From positions 1 to 56,283 of the forward strand of contig CATKXR010000028.1 of the NCBI GenBank assembly GCA_949840805.1: a stretch of 56,283 bases of DNA. The letters run 5' to 3'. This document shows positions 27,847 through 37,033 of this stretch, piece after piece (positions within the stretch are counted from its first letter, which is position 1; every line of letters begins with the position of its first letter). The position numbers were made by a program, and so were the translations under genes. The notes under the pieces were generated by a model, which did not search any database, was not told the origin of the DNA, and saw only the letters and a program-made list of their open reading frames with translations. This DNA comes from an uncultured Lachnospiraceae bacterium (GTDB lineage Bacteria; Bacillota; Clostridia; Lachnospirales; Lachnospiraceae).

Positions 27847-28959
27847 TTAGTTGGTGACAACCTGCTCGGTATCCTTATCAAACACATGTACTTTGCTTAA
27901 ATCCATAGCAAGCTTAATGGTATCACCCGGTCTTGCGGTAGTTCTTGGATTCACTCTTGCAGTGCAGTTGGTCTCCTGCAGGTCAAAATACAGATAAACT
28001 TCAGCGCCCAGCAGCTCGTATACACGAACCGTTGCAGAGAACACACTGTCAGGAGAAGCTTTCAAATAAGCCTCTTCGTCATGAAGATCCTCAGGACGAA
28101 TACCCAGCGTCACAACCTTGCCTACATAGCCCTTCTGATCCAGAACCTTACCTTTTTCCTCCGGAAGAGTAATGGTGTTGCCGTCAAAAGTCAGGGTCAC
28201 ACCGCCGCCTGCCTTGCCTACGGTAGCGTCTACCAGGTTCATCTGCGGAGCGCCAATGAATCCGGCCACAAACTTATTGCAGGGCTTATCATACAGATTC
28301 TGCGGAGAATCTACCTGCTGGACAATACCGTCCTTCATAACGACGATTCTGGTTCCCAGCGTCATAGCTTCGGTCTGGTCATGGGTAACATAGATAATGG
28401 TAGCCTGCAGTCTCTGATGCAGCTTGGAAATCTCAATACGCATCTGGCCTCTCAGCTTTGCATCCAGATTGGAAAGCGGCTCGTCCATAAGGAATACCTT
28501 CGGGCTGCGGACAATGGCACGGCCCATGGCCACACGCTGTCTCTGGCCGCCGGACAAAGCTTTCGGCTTACGGTCTAACAGATGAGACAGATCCAGAATC
28601 CTTGCAGCTTCCTGTACCAGTTTATCAATCTCCTCTTTCGGAACCTTTCTCAGTTTCAATCCGAATGCCATATTGTCATACACGGACATATGAGGATACA
28701 GAGCATAGTTCTGGAATACCATTGCAATATCTCTGTCTTTTGGCTCCACGTCATTTACCAGCTTTCCGTCAATATACAGTTCGCCAGAAGAAATATCCTC
28801 CAAACCGGCAACCATACGCAAAGTAGTGGACTTACCGCATCCGGACGGTCCTACGAAAATGATGAATTCCTTATCTGCAATCTCCAGGTTGAAATCTTTA
28901 ACTGCTACATATCCGTTCGGATAAGATTTTGTAACATTTCTTAATGACAGACTAGCCAT
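27847..28959 (-). CDS. UgpC/MsmK-type sugar ABC transporter ATPase
   Basis: 370 aa from the ATG at 28959 (MASLSLRNVTKSY), which has AGGAGG 10 nt upstream; the ATG three codons earlier is too close. Walker A GPSGCGKSTT, signature LSGGQRQRVAMGRAI, Walker B KVFLMDEPLSNLD, and C-terminal TOBE/OB folds (MNLVDATVGKAGGGVTLTF, LGIRPEDL). This class is a shared 'multitask' ATPase energising several carbohydrate importers, so a lone gene without permeases is normal. Its strong SD and terminator suggest high expression. Confidence 0.9.
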   Translation of the reverse strand: MASLSLRNVTKSYPNGYVAVKDFNLEIADKEFIIFVGPSGCGKSTTLRMVAGLEDISSGELYIDGKLVNDVEPKDRDIAMVFQNYALYPHMSVYDNMAFGLKLRKVPKEEIDKLVQEAARILDLSHLLDRKPKALSGGQRQRVAMGRAIVRSPKVFLMDEPLSNLDAKLRGQMRIEISKLHQRLQATIIYVTHDQTEAMTLGTRIVVMKDGIVQQVDSPQNLYDKPCNKFVAGFIGAPQMNLVDATVGKAGGGVTLTFDGNTITLPEEKGKVLDQKGYVGKVVTLGIRPEDLHDEEAYLKASPDSVFSATVRVYELLGAEVYLYFDLQETNCTARVNPRTTARPGDTIKLAMDLSKVHVFDKDTEQVVTN

Positions 28960-29302
28960 ACTTTTCATTCCTCCTGATCATAAGTTCTTGTCTTGTGATT
29001 TTGTGATTCATTGGGCATTCCCAAACCATATCTGTTGCTTTATTTACTATACAATAACAAAAATTTTTTCGCCATGTGGCAAATTACCAAAAACTCTTTT
29101 TTAATTTTGTAGATTATGCCCATGTGTCAAAAAAAATGCTGAAATTCACAAAAGCGGATTCAAAAGAACCCGCTTTTCATGTCCAACTTCATAATTCTCC
29201 ACAAAAAAAACCCATTGTTCTATTTATCACACCCAAAACTTGTGAATCATGCCCAACATTCATCTGTTTTTCTTGTATAAATTCTTTCGTATTCAGATAA
29301 TT
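28960..29302. other. intergenic region, upstream of the ATPase gene
   Basis: AT-rich, no gene. A minus-strand TATAGT at 29046-29051 could be the -10 of the ATPase promoter, but no good -35 is at the expected distance. A near-palindrome GCCATGTGGC (29071-29080) overlaps the -35 position and could be an operator. The methyltransferase terminator is at 29150-29177. Confidence 0.4.
29150..29177 (-). terminator. terminator of the methyltransferase gene
   Basis: The stem AAAGCGG/CCGCTTT with a 12-nt loop lies in the intergenic region downstream of the methyltransferase stop (29303). The minus-strand tail is TTTTGTG. Confidence 0.65.
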
Positions 29303-29887
29303 TTACGATATTTTTTTCGCCAGCACGTTTACCCAACGCTGGTCTCCGCCGCGGCTGCAGTCATCAGAAGACCACAGCTTCTTTAATTCCAGGCGGCCTG
29401 TCTCCCGCAAAAGCCGCTCCAGTTTTTCCTCCGTATATTCACAAAGATACTGTTCCCCCCGAAAACCTTCAAAATCCCCTTCCTTAAAAGACAAAAACAA
29501 TATACCATTCCGGCGCATGGCATCGATGAGCTTTTCAAGGATCCCTTCCAGCTCCTTTTCCGGCACATGGATCAGGGCTCCGCATCCCCATATGCCGTCA
29601 AACACCTCATCGAACTCCATATCTTCGTAGGCCATCTGCAGCACCTCAATACCTGTATGTATCTCAGCCAGCTTGCACATCTCCTCAGAGGCATCGAGCG
29701 GCGTCACGTCATATCCCAGTTCATAAAACGCCAGGCTGTCTCTGCCCGAGCCGCAGCCCAGATCCAATATGGTATCCCCCTCCTCCAGGTATTTCAAGAA
29801 CTTCTGACGCAGATCCTCTAAATCCAGCTCTGCCGTGTCCTCAAAAATCTTTGCTGCATACTTGTTATAATACTCAATCGTATCCAA
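29303..29887 (-). CDS. class I SAM-dependent methyltransferase
   Basis: About 194 aa from a TTG at 29887, chosen because AGGAGG lies 6 nt upstream; a TTG at 29914 is also in frame. SAM-binding motif I is ILDLGCGSGRDSLAF and motif II is VTPLDASEEMCKLAE, followed by GIWGCGALIHVPEKEL. This is a small cytosolic Rossmann methyltransferase (Methyltransf_25/11 type); the substrate cannot be inferred. Its SD overlaps the end of cvfB (29901), so the two are probably cotranscribed and coupled. Confidence 0.85.
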   Translation of the reverse strand: MDTIEYYNKYAAKIFEDTAELDLEDLRQKFLKYLEEGDTILDLGCGSGRDSLAFYELGYDVTPLDASEEMCKLAEIHTGIEVLQMAYEDMEFDEVFDGIWGCGALIHVPEKELEGILEKLIDAMRRNGILFLSFKEGDFEGFRGEQYLCEYTEEKLERLLRETGRLELKKLWSSDDCSRGGDQRWVNVLAKKIS

Positions 29888-29900
29888 AGCAATCCTCCTG

Positions 29901-30734
29901 TCATGCCCGTTCAATGGTCTTTTCCGTAATCCGGATCTTTCCTTCCTTCAACAGCCTTCCTACGGCACGTTTAAACGCATTCTTACTCATCTTCATCTCC
30001 CGCAGGATCGTCTCCGGCCTTGCCTTATCGTTAAAAGGCAACACGCCGCCGGACTCCTCCACGGCCTTCATCACCAGCTCCGCGTCTGTGTCCATCTGCA
30101 TATAAGCCTTCTGCCGGGGACTCAGATCCAGCTTCCCGTCATCCCTGACCTTGACTACACGCGCCTCCACAATATCCCCCGGACAGAACTCCCCATACAT
30201 TTCACGTTTGGGTATCAATCCGTAATACTGATTGTCCACCGCCACAAAAGCGCCTAAATTCTCGTTGATCTCATAGATGGTCCCCGTAACCCTGTCATCC
30301 TTTTTATAAGGAGAATCGGCGCTCATATAAGAGTAGACATTCATGGTTGCCGCAAGGCGCCTGCTCTTATCCACATACAGCGCCACCAGGCACTGCTCTC
30401 CTTCCTGTACCTTGTGATTCTGTTCTTTAAAAGGCAGCAACAGATCCTTTTCCAAACCCATATCAAGGAACGCGCCTACCTTTGCAACATCCTTCACCTC
30501 CAGCACCGCAACCTCCCCTACCTGTAGCTTGGGTGTGCCGGTCGTTGCAATCAGCCGGTCTTCTGAATCCTTATAGATAAAAACTTCCAGCGCGTCCTTA
30601 GGCTTTGTCCCTTCCGGAACCTGCTTCTTGGGAAGAAGCACCGAATTGGACGGGTCGCCCTCCTCTCCCAGATATACGCCAAAACTCTTTACCCTTTGAA
30701 CTACCAGCTTTTGAATCTTTCCTAACTCAATCAT
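29901..30734 (-). CDS. cvfB: CvfB-type S1 RNA-binding protein
   Basis: 277 aa. N-terminal S1-like repeats (VQRVKSFGVYLGEEGD; AVLEVKDVAKVGAFLDMGLE; GTIYEINENLGAFVAVDNQY, YGLIPKRE) and a C-terminal winged helix (ETILREMKMSKNAFKRAVGR). This is the CvfB/YitL domain order; the protein binds RNA and affects virulence regulators in Staphylococcus, with a general role in Firmicutes unclear. Followed without a gap by the methyltransferase. Confidence 0.9.
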   Translation of the reverse strand: MIELGKIQKLVVQRVKSFGVYLGEEGDPSNSVLLPKKQVPEGTKPKDALEVFIYKDSEDRLIATTGTPKLQVGEVAVLEVKDVAKVGAFLDMGLEKDLLLPFKEQNHKVQEGEQCLVALYVDKSRRLAATMNVYSYMSADSPYKKDDRVTGTIYEINENLGAFVAVDNQYYGLIPKREMYGEFCPGDIVEARVVKVRDDGKLDLSPRQKAYMQMDTDAELVMKAVEESGGVLPFNDKARPETILREMKMSKNAFKRAVGRLLKEGKIRITEKTIERA

Positions 30735-30842
30735 GAAACTCTCTCTTTCCCTAATCTATCGGTATCTGCATTCTGCAGCTTTTTTCACCTTCTGCTGCCA
30801 TCCGCCTGGCGGTACGGATCTTCCTCCCGCTCTTATGTCATT

Positions 30843-31601
30843 TCACAGTGCTCCTGTGCTTTCGGAACCTTCGGTTCCTTCCTCTGCTGTCTGCATCCAC
30901 ACTACGGCATAAACCGTACCTTCCTGACTGCACAGTACAACCGTACAGGCGTCCCTCTCCCGACTGATCCTGGGAATCATCACATCGCCTAATACTGCTG
31001 CCTTTTTATACTCCGCCCTTATCTCCCGAATCTTAAGATTCTCCGGCAAAACCTCTCTTGCCACTGCCACATACTGGGCATTGTTCACGTGACGGTTGGT
31101 ATCAATATGATGCCTGGCCACTGTTACCGGCTCTCCTGTCTCGTATTCTTCTGGCAGTGCAATCCGCCTGGGTGCATACTCCATATCCAGTCTTTTGTTT
31201 CCGTCCACTTTGTACCCCCGGATGTCGCTCTCCTTTGCTTTCACAGGACGCCCTGCCGCGGTATCGAACAAAAACCATATGGAATTGGCCTTCACCAGAT
31301 AATCTCCCTGTTTATCACAAATCGTAAAATTCCTGTACCCATAAATTCCCTTAAAATCATAGGGCCAGGTACTGACCACAATCTCCTCCCCCAGCCGCGG
31401 GCATCTCAGTATCACAATCTGCCATGATGACAGCCACCACGCCCGCTGGCTCTGCTCCAGGTAATCCAGCCCCATCTTTAAGTCTTCTGACTGAAAGGTC
31501 GAACAATCCTGCAGATAATTGACGATTCCCGGCACTGACAGCCTTCGGTCTCCCCCTATCTCACTGTAGCGCACCCGGGCATTAAACGAATACATGCCCA
31601 T
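30843..31601 (-). CDS. acyl-[acyl-carrier-protein] thioesterase
   Basis: 252 aa double hot-dog protein of the acyl-ACP thioesterase (PF01643/FatA-like) family. N-terminal half: RVRYSEIGGDRRLSVPGIVN and LEQSQRAWWLSSWQIVILRC. The C-terminal half carries the active-site HHIDTNRHVNNAQYV motif. It releases free fatty acids from ACP. It has its own promoter at 31631-31659 and is followed by a 108-nt gap before cvfB. Confidence 0.9.
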   Translation of the reverse strand: MGMYSFNARVRYSEIGGDRRLSVPGIVNYLQDCSTFQSEDLKMGLDYLEQSQRAWWLSSWQIVILRCPRLGEEIVVSTWPYDFKGIYGYRNFTICDKQGDYLVKANSIWFLFDTAAGRPVKAKESDIRGYKVDGNKRLDMEYAPRRIALPEEYETGEPVTVARHHIDTNRHVNNAQYVAVAREVLPENLKIREIRAEYKKAAVLGDVMIPRISRERDACTVVLCSQEGTVYAVVWMQTAEEGTEGSESTGAL

Positions 31602-31630
31602 CCCTCTTTTCAGACAAAAAATTCAAAATT

Positions 31631-31659
31631 ATTATATAGTATTTCCTGATAGTTGTCCA
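31631..31659 (-). promoter_or_regulatory. promoter of the thioesterase gene
   Basis: Minus strand: TGGACA (31654-31659), 17-nt spacer, TATAAT (31631-31636), ending about 30 nt upstream of the thioesterase ATG. Confidence 0.65.
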
Positions 31660-31723
31660 GATATTACGAAAAATTTTCTAAATAAATGCACTATTTAAGC
31701 TGCGTTTTATAAGACGGGAAATC

Positions 31724-31772
31724 CCGGATGAAAACAGACGCCATGTTTGCCTGCAAGGATGTTTTCGTCCGG
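31724..31772. terminator. 13-bp hairpin after the yhcH gene
   Basis: Arms lie at 31724-31736 and 31760-31772, pairing CCGGATGAAAACA with TGTTTTCGTCCGG (one G-T pair), with a 23-nt loop. It lies between the yhcH stop (31800) and the thioesterase promoter. Without a U tract in the gene direction the terminator role is moderate. Confidence 0.5.
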
Positions 31773-31799
31773 TTTTCCACTGCCTGTAGTTTGCTTTTA

Positions 31800-32264
31800 T
31801 TATTTCTCCAAAATCTTTACCACCACTTTTTTCACAAAAGAGGGCGCCCCGTTGGCCGCCTTGGGCTTATGGCCGTCCCAGGGGAAGAAAATCATGAAAT
31901 CTCCGGCATTACATACCACCTGCAGCCCGGGATTAGCATTATCAAATTTGACCACATCCTTTTCCGGATTGTATTCCCCCACAGGGTTCAGCCCGTCCAC
32001 AGGCGCATAGGTCATGATCTCTGTCCCATCGATCACATACTGAATATCCGTATAATTCTCATGGGCCTCATACTTTGCCTCTTCCCATGGCAGGGTGGTA
32101 TAAGTCATCACATTGGCATAAACATTCTTTCCGTCAATCTCATACTTTCCATTCTCCAGCGCCGCCAGGTCATTAGCTTTCAGCCACTCGACGGCTTTTG
32201 CGTAGCGTCCCTCAATCCCAAGACTTTTGTAAAAGTCAAGATTCTTTGCCTGATCCAAAATCAT
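31800..32264 (-). CDS. YhcH/YjgK/YiaL-family cupin protein
   Basis: 154 aa. The family (EbgC, TabA, YhcH, YiaL) has a double-stranded beta-helix with a metal site. Visible motifs: YEAHENYTDIQYVIDGTEIM (His and Glu ligands) and DFMIFFPWDGHKPK (His ligand). Members act in sugar-acid or sialic-acid metabolism as putative anomerases. It is 47 nt downstream of kduI and has a strong AAGGAGG, so joint uronate metabolism is likely. Confidence 0.9.
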   Translation of the reverse strand: MILDQAKNLDFYKSLGIEGRYAKAVEWLKANDLAALENGKYEIDGKNVYANVMTYTTLPWEEAKYEAHENYTDIQYVIDGTEIMTYAPVDGLNPVGEYNPEKDVVKFDNANPGLQVVCNAGDFMIFFPWDGHKPKAANGAPSFVKKVVVKILEK

Positions 32265-32311
32265 ATGCTTGTCCTCCTTTTTTCAGGGCTTATGGCTCTG
32301 CCCTGCTGCTT

Positions 32312-33154
32312 TTAGCGAAGCTCGGTAGTCGGTATGGTATCCATATCGTCAAACGCCTGGTTCTCGCCTCCCATGGCCCAGATAAATGTATAATTGCTGG
32401 TGCCTGCTCCGGCATGAATACTCCAGGAAGGGCTGATAACCGCCTGCTCATTCTGCATCACAATATGACGGGTCTCGTTCCCTTCCCCCATCATATGAAA
32501 TACCACATTATCTTTGGGAATCTCAAAATACATGTATACCTCCATGCGTCTCTCATGGGTGTGGGCAGGCATAGTATTCCATACACTTCCCGGATCCAGC
32601 ACGGTCATCCCCATGGAAAGCTGGCAGGTCTCCAGCACATCCGGATGGATAAACTGGTTGATTACCCGTTTGTTGGACGTTTCCATGGCGCCTAAAGGCT
32701 TCTTTGCCGCTTTCTCAATGGGAATAAAGGTAGTCTTGCATGCCTTGTGGGCAGGCGCGCTTACCATATAGAATTTTGCCGGTTCCGAGGAATTATCGCT
32801 GGCAAAGACAACCTCTTTTGTCCCTTTCGTAATATAGAGGCAGTCTTTATACCCCATATGGAAGGATTCCCCGTCTGCAGTGATTGTTCCTGCACCGCCG
32901 ATATTGAAAATGCCGATCTCCCTTCTTTCCAGGAAATACCGGGTTCCGAAATTCTTCCACACATCGATCCCCTTGTCAATAGATACCGCCTCCGTAACAG
33001 GCATACATCCCAGAGTAACCATCCTGTCCACATGAGAATACACCGCCACCACTTCATCCGCCACATAAAGATTCTCGATCAGAAATTCCTTCCTGGTCTC
33101 CTCGGTGGTATAGCGCTTAAAATCCCTTTGATTTGCAGAATATCGAATATCCAT
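32312..33154 (-). CDS. kduI: 5-dehydro-4-deoxy-D-glucuronate isomerase
   Basis: 280 aa from the ATG at 33154, with GGAGGAGG upstream. KduI is a zinc cupin converting 5-keto-4-deoxyuronate (from pectin or glycosaminoglycan breakdown) to the 2,5-diketo form. Zn-ligand motif PAHTHERRMEVYMYFE (two His and a Glu) and a downstream HAGAGT His are present. Length matches the family. kduD is not next to it; only the yhcH partner follows. Confidence 0.95.
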   Translation of the reverse strand: MDIRYSANQRDFKRYTTEETRKEFLIENLYVADEVVAVYSHVDRMVTLGCMPVTEAVSIDKGIDVWKNFGTRYFLERREIGIFNIGGAGTITADGESFHMGYKDCLYITKGTKEVVFASDNSSEPAKFYMVSAPAHKACKTTFIPIEKAAKKPLGAMETSNKRVINQFIHPDVLETCQLSMGMTVLDPGSVWNTMPAHTHERRMEVYMYFEIPKDNVVFHMMGEGNETRHIVMQNEQAVISPSWSIHAGAGTSNYTFIWAMGGENQAFDDMDTIPTTELR

Positions 33155-33201
33155 TTTTACTACCTCCTCCAAAAATAAACATTAAGTATCTGTCAATATT
33201 T

Positions 33202-33229
33202 ATTATAATGGATTTCCAGAAATATGCAA
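33202..33229 (-). promoter_or_regulatory. kduI promoter with spacer palindrome
   Basis: Minus strand: TTGCAT (33224-33229), 16-nt spacer, TATAAT (33202-33207), about 50 nt before the kduI ATG. The spacer holds ATTTC-TG-GAAAT (33212-33223), a 5-2-5 palindrome that could be an operator for a uronate-responsive repressor (inference). Confidence 0.55.
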
Positions 33230-33295
33230 GACCTTCGTAACAGTTAAGGGGGTATCCGGACTTTTGCGGTTATTTCTTTTCCGTTTTGCCGGGCG

Positions 33296-35776
33296 CTACC
33301 GGCTTTCCACCGCGCAGACAAAGTCATTGCCTCTCACCCGGAAATACTCCGTACCGTCATTTAATCCCACTTTATAGGTCTCCCTGGAAGAAGGGTCATA
33401 AACCGTCACATTATACTGGTCAAACCCGCACAACAGCAGATAATTCCCTTCACCGGTATACCCGACAACCGGAATTCCCTGATCTATAAAATATAGCATC
33501 TGTGTCATCGTACAGCCTCTGGCATCTAAGACCATCAGGCCGTCATTATATCTCCTGCTGGCAGAAAAACTGTCCAGGCGGCGTTCCAGGGCCGCGAATT
33601 CCATCAGAGGGTCCTTGATATTCCTGACAGCCCCGCGGTTGACCCTGCTCCAGAGAATCTGCTGGTCCTGATCCGTCACTATCCCCATCCTGTTGTAAGC
33701 AAGTTCCAAAGCGTCCGTAAAATCGGCTGTGATCCCTAAAAGATGTCCTCCTCCATATGCGTAAAACATCAGTTCCTGGAACGGAACGCCCGGAATCAGT
33801 TCCAGCACTCCGGAAGATTCTGTTCCCACCTTATCCGGAGCCTGGATACGGATTCCCCGCCCTCCCCGGATTTCCTGATCTAACTGGACAAAATATATCC
33901 GCCCCATTTCCTGGGAGGCAAACCATCCTATCCCGTCCAGATTTCCAAAGCTTATGTCTGCATTACACACAATCGTGTCCTCCTGGGCCTCCACATAGCT
34001 TTGTTCTCCGGATTTTGTCATCCTCTTTAAATGAATCCTGCTCTCGTCCACCGTCACCCCCTCTACATAATACCCCTCCTTTTCATAGCGGGTCTCCACC
34101 TGCATCTTATCATTGACGATCTCCACCGCATACATGGGAAATCCCTCTATCCTCCCGTTTGACATCCACTGTCCGCCGGCTTTTGCCATCCCATAGACCA
34201 GATCTCGCCCCACAAATCCCAGTACTCTTATATACTCGCCTTCGCCTCCGCGGATATCTTGTTTTTCTCCGCTTTCCAAATCCAGAAGGTTCAAAATAGA
34301 GGCTTCAAAACGTTTCCCCCCTTCCTGCCATGCAAGCCGGGCCTGGTCCGCGCTGACCGCATAACTTCCCTCTTCCAGTCCGTCTGCCACCACCATAGTC
34401 TCGTTGCTCTCCAGGTCAATTCCATACACCGCATGATTCAGATACAAATAAAGCATATTCGACTCCGAACGGTAAACCAGTTGTTTCAGATCGGCCTCAA
34501 GCTGCTCAAAAGACGCCATGGCCGGAATAAAAAAGATCTCCTGCAAAGCATTTTCTTCCTTCTCGTAGCGGTATCCTGCTATGCCAAACTGTCCCTCCCG
34601 GTTCCCACGGTTCTGATATCCGTAAACAAGAAATTCCACATCGCCTGTATCTGCAACCCGGAGAATTTGGATATCATGCTGGCTGTAATTATTTCGCATA
34701 TTCTGCCTGTCCTGCCCCCGAAAAGAAAACACCTGAACTCCGTTATGATCGTTTTGGTCATAGCTCCACAGCTCCCTGTTTGCCCGGTAAGCGATCACGT
34801 TACCGTCAGGACTGTGCTTTACTCCCACCCGCTCATCATTGGTGATTCCCAGCAAGATCCTCTTACCTGCATAATCAGCCCGCTCTCCGGTAAAAATCTG
34901 ATCCACCGTCCGTTCATAATCCATCAGGTAAGTGCGCAGCTCATTCCACTTCATGGTAAAGCTCTCTTCTACCTGATACAGCTCCCTGCCCTCTTCTCCG
35001 TCCCGGGACGCAAGATAAGCAAGCGCCACGCATCCCATAACCCCGTCCATTTCTTTCAGCCTTACCTGTACCTCCGTACCCTGTTCCATCTTGAGTCCTC
35101 CCCATGTCAGATGAGAAAAACTGGAGTGGATGCAGCAGTGTCCAAAGGAACTGTTATCCTCGCTGCTGGTAGGCTCCATGTAAGTCACCAGGCTCTGAGC
35201 CTGGTCATAGTGAAAGGTTTTTGATGAAAAATCCGACGCCAGATCAATCATGGACTGAGCTTTTGTATCTTCTGTCCACATAATGCGGGTATAGTAACAG
35301 ACTGTCCCCATAGACTGTGTGTCAATCTCCAGCCTCAGCAGATATTCCCTGTCCGGGGCTAGGAGATTCTGTATGGGAAGCTTTGCCCGAATATCCTCCC
35401 CTTCCTTCTCCCATGACTCCAGCTTTGTCTGCTCTACCAGCCTTTCAAGATCAAGGCTTCTGATCTCATACCGGATACCCATTACAGGTTCTGAGCCTTG
35501 TGTTATATAAACGGCCAGGTTGCGGTCGGCAGGAAGGATAGTAAGGCTGTCCCTGGCCACCGTATTGCCCATATCCTGCCGATATCCGTACAGGGGATTC
35601 ATCTTCCGCCCAAACATTTCCACATAAACTACCGGAAGACGTGTCTCCTCAAAGGCCGTGTACACCACTTCCCCCTGCTCCTGCATCCGGGTTCTCTGAT
35701 CCCACACGATATAAACGGCTACTGCTGCCGCAAAAATTCCAAAAAGAATCCCTGCTTTCTTAATCATATGATTCAT
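33296..35776 (-). CDS. membrane-anchored extracytoplasmic protein with C39-like end
   Basis: 826 aa. One N-terminal TM helix (AGILFGIFAAAVAVYIVW), the rest outside. The long middle (about 40-720) has repeated beta-rich, WD/propeller-like segments (GVKHSPDGNVIAYRANRELW; YAVSADQARLAWQEG). The last ~90 residues resemble a papain-like C39 fold: ARGCTMTQMLYFIDQGIPVV with Cys, then NYLLLCGFDQYNVTVYDP. The His normally preceding the VVxGYD-like strand is absent, so it may be a non-catalytic domain. I know no named function; similar large proteins occur in Lachnospiraceae. Divergent from the DUF5688 gene. Confidence 0.7.
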   Translation of the reverse strand: MNHMIKKAGILFGIFAAAVAVYIVWDQRTRMQEQGEVVYTAFEETRLPVVYVEMFGRKMNPLYGYRQDMGNTVARDSLTILPADRNLAVYITQGSEPVMGIRYEIRSLDLERLVEQTKLESWEKEGEDIRAKLPIQNLLAPDREYLLRLEIDTQSMGTVCYYTRIMWTEDTKAQSMIDLASDFSSKTFHYDQAQSLVTYMEPTSSEDNSSFGHCCIHSSFSHLTWGGLKMEQGTEVQVRLKEMDGVMGCVALAYLASRDGEEGRELYQVEESFTMKWNELRTYLMDYERTVDQIFTGERADYAGKRILLGITNDERVGVKHSPDGNVIAYRANRELWSYDQNDHNGVQVFSFRGQDRQNMRNNYSQHDIQILRVADTGDVEFLVYGYQNRGNREGQFGIAGYRYEKEENALQEIFFIPAMASFEQLEADLKQLVYRSESNMLYLYLNHAVYGIDLESNETMVVADGLEEGSYAVSADQARLAWQEGGKRFEASILNLLDLESGEKQDIRGGEGEYIRVLGFVGRDLVYGMAKAGGQWMSNGRIEGFPMYAVEIVNDKMQVETRYEKEGYYVEGVTVDESRIHLKRMTKSGEQSYVEAQEDTIVCNADISFGNLDGIGWFASQEMGRIYFVQLDQEIRGGRGIRIQAPDKVGTESSGVLELIPGVPFQELMFYAYGGGHLLGITADFTDALELAYNRMGIVTDQDQQILWSRVNRGAVRNIKDPLMEFAALERRLDSFSASRRYNDGLMVLDARGCTMTQMLYFIDQGIPVVGYTGEGNYLLLCGFDQYNVTVYDPSSRETYKVGLNDGTEYFRVRGNDFVCAVESR

Positions 35777-36090
35777 AAATGAATTTCCCTGTCTTTCTGT
35801 TCTTTGTATTTTAAAATCCCCCTGAAAATATATTTTATCTGTTTTTTTTCCAAACTACAACCGATTCTTTCTGCTTTTCACAATTTTCATTTTTCCTTAA
35901 TTTTTTATTCTCCTTTTTTCTTTTATTTTTTCTTGTCAAATTCTCCGGGAGATATTATAATAAAATTTGTCAGAATCAGATCCTTCCATATTTTCTGTTC
36001 TATTCCTTTGACTAAAGTTCTGTTGTTCCTGTCAGTTTTTTCTCTGATTATGCCAGATAATATTCTTTTACAATTCCAGGAGGTATCTTT
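35777..36090. other. AT-rich divergent promoter region
   Basis: 314 nt between the 826-aa gene and the DUF5688 gene. It contains long T-rich tracts (about 35840-35930) and the plus-strand promoter at 35933-35961. No small gene with an SD was found. Confidence 0.6.
35933..35961 (+). promoter_or_regulatory. promoter of DUF5688 gene with spacer palindrome
   Basis: TTGTCA (35933-35938), 17-nt spacer, TATAAT (35956-35961). The spacer contains TCTCC-G-GGAGA, a perfect 5-1-5 palindrome (35942-35952) that could be an operator. The 5' leader is about 120 nt. Confidence 0.7.
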
Positions 36091-37020
36091 ATGGATTACG
36101 GAGCATTTCTCGAAACCTTAAAACAAACATTGGAAAGCCATCTGGAGGACGGCCAGAATTTAGTCATCCGTCCGGTACCCAAGAACAACGGTATTCTGCT
36201 GGACGGACTCAGCATCGAAACACCTGGTTCTTCTTTTTCGCCTACCGTCTATCTGAACCCTTACTACAGCCAATATCAGGAAGGCATGTCCGTTCAGGAC
36301 ATCTGTCTTGATATTTTAAACCTGTTTGGCCAAAATCAGCCGCCTGCCTGTGTCAGCGAAGACGACCTTTTTGATTTTGCCGCTATGGAATCCAGGATTA
36401 TGATGCGGCTCGTCCACACGGATTCTAACCAGGAGCTTCTTTCTGATGTTCCGCATATTCCTTATCTGGACTTATCCATTGTTTTCTATCTTTTCCTCGA
36501 ACGGAGCAGTTCCGGGCAGATAACCATCCTTATCCATAAAGACCTGATCGAGCATTGGCATATAAAGCCAAAAAAGCTCCTTGCCCTTGCCCTGAAAAAC
36601 ACACCACGGATATATCCGGCAGAGGTTAAGAGTATGTCGGATGTGATGAAGGATATCGCCCGGCAGAATATGGGCGCTGATTTTGATGAAGAATATATTG
36701 ACCTTCTTTTGGATAACGAGGATAATGCCTCTCCCCTTTACGTTCTTTCCAATCAGACAGGTATTTATGGCGCCTGCTGCATGCTCTATCGGAACTTATT
36801 AAAAAACTTCGCAGATTCCCTGGGGAAGGATCTGATTATCCTCCCTTCCAGTATCCACGAAGTTCTCCTGACTCCCGATGAAAACGGCGTCTCACATCAA
36901 TATCTCAATTCTATGGTAGCAAATATCAACTCCTCAGAAGTTCCTGCGGAGGATCAGCTATCCGACCATATTTATCTCTATACCCGGGCCGATGACCGAA
37001 TCCATATCATCGCCCCTTGA
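36091..37020 (+). CDS. DUF5688 family protein (chromosomal copy)
   Basis: 309 aa with AGGAGGT upstream of the ATG. It belongs to the Lachnospiraceae-restricted DUF5688 family; motifs include DLIILPSSIHEVLL, INSSEVPAEDQLSDHIYLYT and the N-terminal PVPKNNGILLDGLSI. No catalytic motif or membrane segment is seen; function unknown. A degenerate second member lies in the mobile element at 51926-52805, sharing the LPSSIHEVL and INxSEV blocks. Convergent with feoB, 13 nt apart. Confidence 0.8.
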   Translation: MDYGAFLETLKQTLESHLEDGQNLVIRPVPKNNGILLDGLSIETPGSSFSPTVYLNPYYSQYQEGMSVQDICLDILNLFGQNQPPACVSEDDLFDFAAMESRIMMRLVHTDSNQELLSDVPHIPYLDLSIVFYLFLERSSSGQITILIHKDLIEHWHIKPKKLLALALKNTPRIYPAEVKSMSDVMKDIARQNMGADFDEEYIDLLLDNEDNASPLYVLSNQTGIYGACCMLYRNLLKNFADSLGKDLIILPSSIHEVLLTPDENGVSHQYLNSMVANINSSEVPAEDQLSDHIYLYTRADDRIHIIAP

Positions 37021-37033
37021 CCCTTTTGCCCGC

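Noticed and set aside
34259..35224. 321-codon plus-strand frame opposite the 826-aa gene
   Set aside because: No SD, antisense to a coherent secreted protein, no family features.
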